64,000 nucleotides of DNA from positions 659,722-723,721 of the forward strand of contig NZ_OMKW01000003.1 in assembly GCF_900302495.1 (NCBI RefSeq), read 5' to 3'. Numbering within the stretch: the first letter of the stretch is position 1; every line of letters begins with the position of its first letter. The notes under the pieces are model-generated. The model was not told where the DNA came from. It saw nothing but the letters and a program-made list of their open reading frames with translations, and ran no database searches. The position numbers and the translations under genes were made by a program. Below, one piece after another: positions 22,302 to 30,128 of this stretch. The DNA is from Pontivivens insulae (GTDB lineage Bacteria; Pseudomonadota; Alphaproteobacteria; Rhodobacterales; Rhodobacteraceae).

Positions 22302-22328
22302 AAGCCCCGGCAACGACCGGGGCTTTTT
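22302..22328. terminator. Bidirectional terminator between the sulfate gene and DUF1150
   Basis: AAGCCCCGG (22302-22310) pairs with CCGGGGCTT (22317-22325), loop CAACGA, followed by a T-run; an A-rich tract (22293-22303) supplies T residues in the other direction. Confidence 0.92.
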
Positions 22329-22351
22329 CATGTCTGCACTGTTTTACGCTC

Positions 22352-22585
22352 TCAGTGAACGCTTACCGGTGCCATCTCGTTTTGGCGCGCGACCGTGAAG
22401 GCGAGGCGGCGATCACCGACCAGAGCCAGCCTTTGGCCCTCTGCATTGTGGATCGCGTAGAGCGTCTCAGCATCGGTCTGGTCGCGCACGTCCTGCGGCA
22501 GGTCCGCTGCCGCGACGGAACGTACGTAGACGATATTGCTCTCAGGCGCAGCGCCGGGCTTTTGATAAGTGGGATGTTCTGTCAT
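22352..22585 (-). CDS. DUF1150 family protein
   Basis: A 77-aa protein with NIVYVRSVAAADLPQDVRDQ and ETLYAIHNAEGQRLALVGDR, the DUF1150 core, which in alphaproteobacteria often follows an Hsp20 gene. It overlaps the Hsp20 stop by 4 bp (ATGA), so the two proteins are translationally coupled; a function with the chaperone is likely but unproven. Confidence 0.88.
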   Translation of the reverse strand: MTEHPTYQKPGAAPESNIVYVRSVAAADLPQDVRDQTDAETLYAIHNAEGQRLALVGDRRLAFTVARQNEMAPVSVH

Positions 22586-23004
22586 TTTCCGCCGTCCTTT
22601 CTGATCGCAATCGTCTGGACAACCCGCTCCGGCACCTCGCGCGCCAGTTCGATATCCAGAAGACCATGTTCCAATCGTGCACCGCGCACCTCGACCCCAT
22701 CTGCGAGAACGAAGGAACGGCTGAATTGCCGCGTCGCAATACCTCTATGGAGGAATACGCGCCCCTCATTGGTTTCGTTCCGTCGTCCCCGGATCATCAG
22801 TTGCCGATCTTCCAGCGTGATCGCCAGATCATCCTCGGCAAAACCGGCCACGGCCAGGGTAATGCGATAGGCATGCTCATCGAGCTGCTCGATATTGTAA
22901 GGGGGGTAGCTGTCAGAGCCTGCCTTCGCAGTCCGCTCTACCAGCCGGTCCAGCTCTTCAAATCCCAGTAGGAAGGGATGAGAGCCAAAAGAATGGCGTG
23001 TCAT
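22582..23004 (-). CDS. Hsp20 family small heat-shock protein
   Basis: A 140-aa small heat-shock protein with a short N-terminal arm, an alpha-crystallin domain (about residues 30-120: YPPYNIEQLDEHAYRITLAV, then the L-x-I/V-type GRRNETNEGRVFLHRGIATR) and a short tail. It binds unfolding proteins as oligomers. ATG 23004 is used; the longer frame to 23106 runs through the promoter. A sigma-32-type promoter precedes it. Confidence 0.92.
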   Translation of the reverse strand: MTRHSFGSHPFLLGFEELDRLVERTAKAGSDSYPPYNIEQLDEHAYRITLAVAGFAEDDLAITLEDRQLMIRGRRNETNEGRVFLHRGIATRQFSRSFVLADGVEVRGARLEHGLLDIELAREVPERVVQTIAIRKDGGK

Positions 23005-23069
23005 CGTGTCATGTCCTCGGTTCACAAGCGACAAAAGGCGTAGCCCCGCAACCGGCGGCCACTCAATAA

Positions 23070-23100
23070 ATATGGGGAGCCTTGCGCCCCGGCACAAGTG
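23070..23100 (-). promoter_or_regulatory. RpoH (sigma-32)-type heat-shock promoter of the Hsp20-DUF1150 operon
   Basis: On the minus strand, CTTGTGC (-35) is followed by 14 bases and CCCCATAT (-10). The -10 equals the enterobacterial sigma-32 consensus CCCCATNT and the -35 keeps the CTTG core. Transcription would start near 23062, about 58 bases before the Hsp20 ATG. Confidence 0.8.
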
Positions 23101-23182
23101 ACACAACGCGACGTGACGTCAGCAGACGACGGGGGGTCTTCCGCGCTACCCTTAACGAAAAGCGATTCTGGGAGGGATCAAC

Positions 23183-24364
23183 ATGCGCGAAGCCGTCATC
23201 GTCTCCAGCGCGCGCTCTGGCCTGACAAAGGCCGGACGCGGAGAGTTCAACAACACGACCGGCGCAACGCTTGGTGGGCATGTGATTGCCGAAACGGTCA
23301 GCCGGTCCGGCATTGACCCCGCCCGGATCGAGGACTGCCTGATCGGCTGCGCCTACCCGCAGGGCACAACGGGCGGCAACATCGCACGTCAGATTGTGAT
23401 CCGGGCGGGTCTACCCGTCAGCATCGCCGGGGCGACGGTCAACCGCTTCTGCTCTTCGGGTTTGCAGACCGTTGCCATGGCCGCAAACTCCATCGTGAAC
23501 GAAGGGTGCGAGGCCGTTGTCGCGGGCGGGATCGAGATGGTCTCCCAAATCGGGAACGCGCGCGCCGGCAAGCTGGATCAGGACCCATGGTTGCTGGAGC
23601 ATAAGCCAGAGATCTTCCTGCCCATGATCGACACCGCAGATATTGTGGCCCAGCGCTATGGCGTCAGTCGCGAACGGCAAGACGAATACGGCCTGCGCTC
23701 CCAGCAGCTTTACGCCGCAGCGGTCGAGGCCGGGAAGTTCGATGAAGAGATCATGTCCATCAACACAGAAATGATGGTGCAGGATCGCGAAACAAAGGAA
23801 ATCAGCATGCACGCGGTCACCGTTGATCGTGATACATGCAACCGGCCGCAAACCACACTGGACGGGCTCGCCGCGCTCCAGCCTGTGCGCGGCGAGGGCA
23901 ACTTCATCACCGCCGGAAACGCCTCGCAACTCTCTGACGGCGCCGCTGGCGTCATGTTGATGGAGGCGGAGGCCGCAAAAGCGGACGGGATCGAGGCACT
24001 CGCCACCTTCCGTGGTTTTGCGGTCGCGGGCTGCGAACCCAACGAAATGGGCATCGGCCCGATCTATGCCGTGCCCAAACTGCTGGAGCGCGCAGGGATG
24101 ACTGTTGACGATATCGACCTGTGGGAATTGAACGAGGCCTTCGCCAGCCAGGTGCTCTACTCCGCCGACACGCTTGGGATCGACTATGACAAGCTGAACG
24201 TGAACGGCGGCTCCATCGCCATCGGCCACCCGTTCGGCATGACCGGCGCGCGTCAGGTCGGCCACATCATTCGCGAGGGCAAACGACGCGGCGCAAAATG
24301 GGGCGTCGTGACCATGTGCATCGGCGGCGGCCAGGGTGCCGCGGGCCTGATCGAGATTCACTGA
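23183..24364 (+). CDS. Acetyl-CoA C-acyltransferase (thiolase)
   Basis: A 393-aa thiolase. The acyl-accepting Cys90 is in VNRFCSSGLQTV, followed by NEAFASQ, GGSIAIGHPFGMTGAR with the catalytic His, and the second catalytic Cys in MCIGGGQGAAG near the end. It cleaves 3-ketoacyl-CoA in beta-oxidation (or condenses acetyl-CoA). It is 11 bp upstream of two acyl-CoA dehydrogenase genes, which supports a degradative role. Confidence 0.93.
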   Translation: MREAVIVSSARSGLTKAGRGEFNNTTGATLGGHVIAETVSRSGIDPARIEDCLIGCAYPQGTTGGNIARQIVIRAGLPVSIAGATVNRFCSSGLQTVAMAANSIVNEGCEAVVAGGIEMVSQIGNARAGKLDQDPWLLEHKPEIFLPMIDTADIVAQRYGVSRERQDEYGLRSQQLYAAAVEAGKFDEEIMSINTEMMVQDRETKEISMHAVTVDRDTCNRPQTTLDGLAALQPVRGEGNFITAGNASQLSDGAAGVMLMEAEAAKADGIEALATFRGFAVAGCEPNEMGIGPIYAVPKLLERAGMTVDDIDLWELNEAFASQVLYSADTLGIDYDKLNVNGGSIAIGHPFGMTGARQVGHIIREGKRRGAKWGVVTMCIGGGQGAAGLIEIH

Positions 24365-24375
24365 GGGAGCCGGGC

Positions 24376-25557
<1,182 letters not shown>

Positions 25558-25569
25558 CCACACGCCCTG

Positions 25570-25624
25570 CCCCGGACGTGATCCGGGGCCGCGCTGCAAA
25601 ACCGATCCCGGACCTGATCCGGGA
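25570..25624. repeat. Two palindromic GC-rich repeats (REP-like)
   Basis: Two near-identical 19-bp palindromes, at 25570-25588 (CCCCGGACGTGATCCGGGG) and 25606-25624 (TCCCGGACCTGATCCGGGA), are 17 bases apart between two acyl-CoA dehydrogenase genes. The form resembles short palindromes dispersed in alphaproteobacterial genomes. They could form mRNA hairpins that set the ratio of the two enzymes. Confidence 0.75.
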
Positions 25625-25664
25625 AATGCCAAGACAAAGACCGCGCCGCGACAGGAGCACCACC

Positions 25665-26693
25665 ATGGATTTCACGCCCACCGATGACCGCCGGATGCTG
25701 GCCGACACACTGAATCGGTTTCTGACTGATCGGTATGACCATGACACCCGCATGAAAATCGCAGGGTCCGAGATCGGGTGGTCCGCCGAGTTATGGGCCG
25801 AAATGGCGGAACTTGGCCTGATCGGCGCGCTTTTCGCGGAAGATGAGGGTGGATTTGGAGGCCACGGCTTTGACATTGCGCTGATCTTCGAAGGGCTGGG
25901 ACGCGCCCTCGTTGTAGAGCCGTTTCACGGCGCCCTCGCCGCACGCGCCCTTCCCGCCGATCAGCGTGAAGAGGTCATTGCGGGAGCATTGATCCCCGCA
26001 TTCGCCCATTCCGAACCCGGAACAAGCTTCGCCCAAGACCGTCTGCGGACAACCGTGACGGACGGCAAGCTTTCAGGAACCAAGGTCGCCGTCGCACAGG
26101 CAGAAGCGGCGCATATCTTCATCGTGTCAGCGCAAGACTCCGACGGCCCTGCGCTCTTCATGGTAAATGCCGAACATGCAAACCTAACCGCCTACCCGCT
26201 TTTCGACGGCGGACGCGGCGCCGATGTTACATTCGATGACGCGCCCGCAACGCGGTTGTCCGCGCCACTCGACACTGTGCTCAACCGTGCGCTTCTCGCG
26301 CTCTCCGCCGAAGCGCTCGGCATCATGGAGCGCTGCAAGGACACAACTGTCGACTACCTGAAAACCCGTCGCCAGTTCGGCATTCCCCTTTCCAAATTTC
26401 AGGCCCTGCAACACCGGGCCGTCGATATGGTCACGGAAATCGAGCAAACCCGGTCCGCTGTCATCAATGCGGCCCATCACCTAGGCGGACCTGGCGCATC
26501 CAAATACGCCGCCGCCGCCAAGTACACGGCCGCCGCGACCGGGCGTATGATCTCGGAAGAGGCCATTCAATTACATGGTGGGATCGCCATGACCTGGGAA
26601 TATGACCTCGCCCATGCGGCCAAGCGGCTGACCATGACAGCCCAGATCATGGGGGACGAAGACGTCCACCTGCGCCGGTTCCCAGCACTTTGA
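25665..26693 (+). CDS. Acyl-CoA dehydrogenase (second, shorter subunit type)
   Basis: A 342-aa protein starting MDFTPTDDRRMLADTLNRFL, with the flavin domain less conserved than in the preceding gene and a C-terminal domain with RRQFGIPLSKFQALQHRAVD and QLHGGIAMTWEYDLAHAAKR. Its shorter length and placement right after another acyl-CoA dehydrogenase fit the small subunit of a heteromeric pair. ATG 25665 has AGGAG 7 bases before it. The 107-bp gap before it holds two palindromes. Confidence 0.88.
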   Translation: MDFTPTDDRRMLADTLNRFLTDRYDHDTRMKIAGSEIGWSAELWAEMAELGLIGALFAEDEGGFGGHGFDIALIFEGLGRALVVEPFHGALAARALPADQREEVIAGALIPAFAHSEPGTSFAQDRLRTTVTDGKLSGTKVAVAQAEAAHIFIVSAQDSDGPALFMVNAEHANLTAYPLFDGGRGADVTFDDAPATRLSAPLDTVLNRALLALSAEALGIMERCKDTTVDYLKTRRQFGIPLSKFQALQHRAVDMVTEIEQTRSAVINAAHHLGGPGASKYAAAAKYTAAATGRMISEEAIQLHGGIAMTWEYDLAHAAKRLTMTAQIMGDEDVHLRRFPAL

Positions 26694-26784
26694 CTTAGAT
26701 GTGGACCTGACCTGATCGGCAATTTCTTGCGCGTCAAAGAGCCTTGTTAACACTTTGCGCCGCATTCTGCGGTTCACACAAACG

Positions 26785-26828
26785 GTGTACGGGTTGTGCA
26801 CAGGTTGTGTACGGGCTGTGTACGGCCT
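26785..26828 (+). repeat. Four tandem 11-bp repeats before the histidine kinase gene
   Basis: Four consecutive 11-mers begin GTG: GTGTACGGGTT, GTGCACAGGTT, GTGTACGGGCT, GTGTACGGCCT. The 11-bp period puts each copy on the same face of the helix. They end 37 bases before the kinase ATG, so they may be a cooperative protein-binding array or leader repeats. Confidence 0.8.
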
Positions 26829-26865
26829 AGTTTCGGTTAACAGACGCTCCGTTCGAGGTCGGAAT

Positions 26866-28305
26866 ATGTTCAATTCTCTCGCAGGTCGGGTCATTGCCCT
26901 GACGATCATCTTCGTGATGATTGCGGAAGTTTTGATCTTCGTTCCAACCGTTGCACGCTTTCGCGCCGACTATATGCAGGAACGGTTGGAGCGGGCACAG
27001 ATCGCCTCGCTCGCACTGCTCGCCACCCCGAATGACATGGTCGCTCCCGCCTTGGAGGCAGAGCTTCTGGCCAATGCCGGCGTGTCCAATATCGTGTTAC
27101 GCCGCGATTCCATGCGCGAGCTGGTCTTGGCCTCCCCGATGCCGCAACCCATTGGCGCAACGTATGATTTGCGCGATGCCGGGCCCTTTGAACTGATCGG
27201 CGATGCGCTCATGCTGCTGGCGTCGCCCACACAGGGTATGGTCCGAGCGATTGGCGAACCGGTGCAGGGCGGCGGCGTCGCGATCGAGATCACTCTGCCC
27301 GAAGCGCCCATGCGCGATGCGCTGATCCTCTACGGTCTGCGGATCCTGGCTCTGTCGCTGTTGATTTCCGTAATCACCGCAGCGCTTCTACTGATCGCCG
27401 TCAATCGCTTCATCGGGCGGCCGATCAAGCGCGTCATCGGTAACATGATGGAATTCAGGGAAGATTTCGAGAATCCCGAACGGATTATCCGCCCTGAATC
27501 CACGCTCCGCGAATTCCGCGCGGCCGAAGAGGCGATGTCCGAAATGCAGACAAAGCTGATCAGTGCCTTGCGCCAGAAAGACCGTCTGGCCGCTCTCGGT
27601 CAGGCCGTCGCAAAGATCAGCCATGATCTGCGCAATATGCTCACGACGGCCAGCCTGCTCGCGGATCGGATCGAGCGCAGCGAAGACCCCGCTGTGCGCC
27701 GCACCGCACCCAAGCTGCTCGGCTCCCTGAACCGTGCCGTTAATCTTTGCGAAAGCACTCTGGCATATGGACGTGTGGAAGAGCCGCAGCCGGAGAAACG
27801 ATTTGTCGATGCGCACAGTCTCGTCGCGGACGTGTTCGAGGCAGAGTCACTCTCAAATCCCGACTGTCCCGTTAAATTCGTCAACGACGTTCCAGAAGAG
27901 GCGATGATCGAGGCGGATCCAGAGCAGCTCTACCGCGTGCTGCTCAATCTGGTCCGCAACGCACGTCAGGCTATGGAGACCCGGGCCGATCCTGGCCACA
28001 TCACCATCAGCCTGCCACCGGACACGGCAGAGACGACGATCCGCGTCACCGATACTGGCCCTGGCCTGCCCCTCAAGGCTGTCGAGCATCTGTTCAAGCC
28101 GTTTCAGGGCAGTCAGCGCCGGGGTGGCACCGGTCTCGGGCTCGCGATTTCGGCGGAATTGATCCGAAACCATGGTGGAAGGCTCGATTTGGTGGACACA
28201 TCGCCCGAGGGCACGATCTTCAGCATCACACTGCCAAATGAGCGTCGGGATTGGCTGAAAACCGGCGCGATCGAGCCAGCAACGACACCAACCCGCACCG
28301 CCTAG
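26866..28305 (+). CDS. Sensor histidine kinase with HAMP domain (orphan)
   Basis: A 479-aa inner-membrane kinase: TM1 at about 7-29, a periplasmic sensor of ~125 residues, TM2 at about 155-183, HAMP to about 240, HisKA with phospho-acceptor His253 in AKISHDLRNMLTTA, and HATPase_c with N-box NLVRNARQAM, G1 DTGPGLP and G2 GGTGLGLAI. No response regulator gene adjoins it. ATG 26866 follows GAGGTCGGA; the in-frame start at 26755 would run through the 11-bp repeats. Confidence 0.92.
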   Translation: MFNSLAGRVIALTIIFVMIAEVLIFVPTVARFRADYMQERLERAQIASLALLATPNDMVAPALEAELLANAGVSNIVLRRDSMRELVLASPMPQPIGATYDLRDAGPFELIGDALMLLASPTQGMVRAIGEPVQGGGVAIEITLPEAPMRDALILYGLRILALSLLISVITAALLLIAVNRFIGRPIKRVIGNMMEFREDFENPERIIRPESTLREFRAAEEAMSEMQTKLISALRQKDRLAALGQAVAKISHDLRNMLTTASLLADRIERSEDPAVRRTAPKLLGSLNRAVNLCESTLAYGRVEEPQPEKRFVDAHSLVADVFEAESLSNPDCPVKFVNDVPEEAMIEADPEQLYRVLLNLVRNARQAMETRADPGHITISLPPDTAETTIRVTDTGPGLPLKAVEHLFKPFQGSQRRGGTGLGLAISAELIRNHGGRLDLVDTSPEGTIFSITLPNERRDWLKTGAIEPATTPTRTA

Positions 28306-28375
28306 AAATTCATCCCAAATCCATGCGTTTCGCCCTTGCAAACCCCGACGCCGGGCGATACTTAGCCCCCACTGC

Positions 28376-28452
28376 GGACCGATAGCTCAGCTGGATAGAG
28401 TACCTGACTACGAATCAGGGGGTCGGGGGTTCGAATCCTCCTCGGTCCGCCA
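28376..28452 (+). tRNA. tRNA-Arg (anticodon ACG)
   Basis: The 77-base cloverleaf has acceptor GGACCGA/TCGGTCC, TA at positions 8-9, D-arm GCTCAGCTGGATAGAGT, anticodon stem CCTGA/TCAGG with loop CTACGAA (ACG), T-arm GGGGGTTCGAATCCTCC, discriminator G and an encoded CCA. It reads CGT/CGC arginine codons after A34 deamination. The DNA to its right becomes AT-richer and carries a defence-like gene pair, so it is a likely integration site. Confidence 0.95.
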
Positions 28453-29111
28453 CGTGCCCCTTGTCGAGAGTCGAGCAAACCTTCCTTTGTGGTGCTCGAA
28501 CTACCATTCTCGACGGCTCTACCCTCTCCGCGCGTCTTATTCCCGAGGCCTCAAACAGCGCTGTCGCAGCTGCTGAAACGCACTGATCGGCCAAGCCCGG
28601 AGGCTCATTCGGCAACTTGTATCTGACGGTCATGAGGCACCCCTCTGGTCGCTGGTTTTGAGCGAAGCCCCTTGGGGCGCTCGTCTCTAAAGCCTTCTCC
28701 TGGCGAGGGTTGGGGGTACCAAGTGCAACACTATTCCACAGGGACTTGGTGCGGCGCGCAGCCCTTGGGCGAGGACACGGCCCTGTCTAATCGCGTTGCG
28801 CGCGCGTGGGGACGACGTCCCCTAGCTCTTCATGAAGAAGGAGGAATGCTCGCCGCAGACGGCGAGCTCAGTTCGCAGTGCGTCGGGGTTCGGAACCTGG
28901 AACCGGTGGGCGGGAAGGAGACATTCGCTGCACGTGCATTTCTGTCCTACCCTTGGCCAAAAGCGGACGTTACAAGGATAATCCAAGTATCTTCACAAGC
29001 CGTTGAATGCGTCTGTTGCAACAGTTCCCAAAAACAGAACTGACGGCGTCACGTCGCGTTCGCATTTTTGGATAATCAGGCTAAGGTGTTTACGAATGGG
29101 GGAAGACAGTC
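28453..29111. other. Gene-poor stretch between tRNA-Arg and the AAA+/protease pair
   Basis: About 660 bases with no gene I can support. A leftward open frame (28633 to 28415) has a fair ribosome site, but its end is the antisense of the tRNA; a rightward TTG-started frame (28672-29043) lacks similarity and codon bias. No integrase fragment and no copy of the tRNA 3' end were found by eye. Confidence 0.6.
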
Positions 29112-30128
29112 GTGGCAACCGCAAAGCAACTCATAGGACTCTTGAAGAGTCACGTTGAGGGGAACGAAGAACGATTCTTCGATCTCGCGCTTCAGCTTGC
29201 CTCTGCGGAAGAGCAGAAGGGTCACACCAGGCTGGCCGAGCAGCTGCGCCAGTGGGTGGAGGCCGGACAGCAGCCCCAGCCGAAATCAACTTCTCCCACA
29301 CCTATCGCAAAGCCTCGTGGTGAACTCGGTGCGATCATTGGCACCGCATACCCAGAAACAAGGCTAAACGATCTGATCCTGCCAGATGCTGTCGCGTCCG
29401 AGCTAGAACAACTGGTCACAGAGTTCCGCAAACGGGATATGCTTGAAAAGCACGGGCTGTCACCTCGGCAGCGTGTTCTCTTGGCAGGCCCTCCTGGCAC
29501 CGGAAAGACGATGAGTGCTTCTGCCCTGGCAGGTGAGTTGAAGCTGCCACTGTATTCGGTTCTGCTTCATGGTTTGATTTCCAAGTTCATGGGCGAGACT
29601 GCATCCAAACTAAACGCGATCTTTGAAGCCGTCAGGACGCAGCGTGGTGTCTACCTGTTTGATGAAATCGATGCCCTGGCCGCTGCTAGAGATAGTGACA
29701 ACGATGTTGGTGAAGCCCGACGCACGTTGAACTCATTCCTCCAGTTTATGGAGGAAGATACCGGCCCCTCTTTGATCATTGCGACCACGAACCTGCCACG
29801 CATTTTAGATAAGGCAATCCTGCGTAGGTTCGACCTAGTGCTGAAGTATGATCTGCCAACAGCAGACGCTATGCAAAAGGCCATGTCCCGACGTTTGATC
29901 GGGTTTGATTTATCAGAAGTAATCTGGGACGATGTGGTTGAGCGGGCTCAGGGTCTTTCATCCTCTGATGTTATTCAGGCCGCTATGGATGCAGCCCGAC
30001 GAGCCGTATTAGGCTCGAAAATGAGCATATCGTCGGACGACCTTCTACTTTCAATTGGCCGCCGACGCGACTTACAGGCGTTGGGTGTAAATAATGGCGG
30101 ATCGAGTTCTTCCTCACATCGTTCTTAA
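29112..30128 (+). CDS. ietA: AAA+ ATPase of an IetAS-type system (IetA-like)
   Basis: A 338-aa ATPase. An N-terminal helical region of ~75 residues precedes a proline-rich linker and one AAA+ module: Walker A GPPGTGKT near 127-134, Walker B VYLFDEID near 182-189, sensor 1 IIATTNLPR, arginine-finger region AILRRFD. It most resembles SpoVK/FtsH-like single-module ATPases. The GTG start at 29112 follows GGGGGAAGACAGTC. It overlaps a subtilase gene by 35 bp. AAA+ plus subtilase with this order matches IetAS, described on a Ti plasmid as a stability/incompatibility pair and later as an anti-phage system. Codon use is AT-richer than in flanking genes. Confidence 0.82.
   Translation: MATAKQLIGLLKSHVEGNEERFFDLALQLASAEEQKGHTRLAEQLRQWVEAGQQPQPKSTSPTPIAKPRGELGAIIGTAYPETRLNDLILPDAVASELEQLVTEFRKRDMLEKHGLSPRQRVLLAGPPGTGKTMSASALAGELKLPLYSVLLHGLISKFMGETASKLNAIFEAVRTQRGVYLFDEIDALAAARDSDNDVGEARRTLNSFLQFMEEDTGPSLIIATTNLPRILDKAILRRFDLVLKYDLPTADAMQKAMSRRLIGFDLSEVIWDDVVERAQGLSSSDVIQAAMDAARRAVLGSKMSISSDDLLLSIGRRRDLQALGVNNGGSSSSSHRS

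Noticed and set aside
23005..23062. ROSE-type RNA thermometer before Hsp20
   Set aside because: The leader is short and lacks a convincing anti-Shine-Dalgarno pairing; the RpoH promoter already explains heat control.
28415..28633. Leftward 72-codon frame with a fair ribosome site
   Set aside because: Its last ~25 codons are the antisense of tRNA-Arg (ends in the common artefact RGGFEPPTP), and the remaining part matches no family I know.
28672..29043. Rightward 123-codon frame before the AAA+ gene
   Set aside because: TTG start, no ribosome site, odd composition and no recognisable domain.
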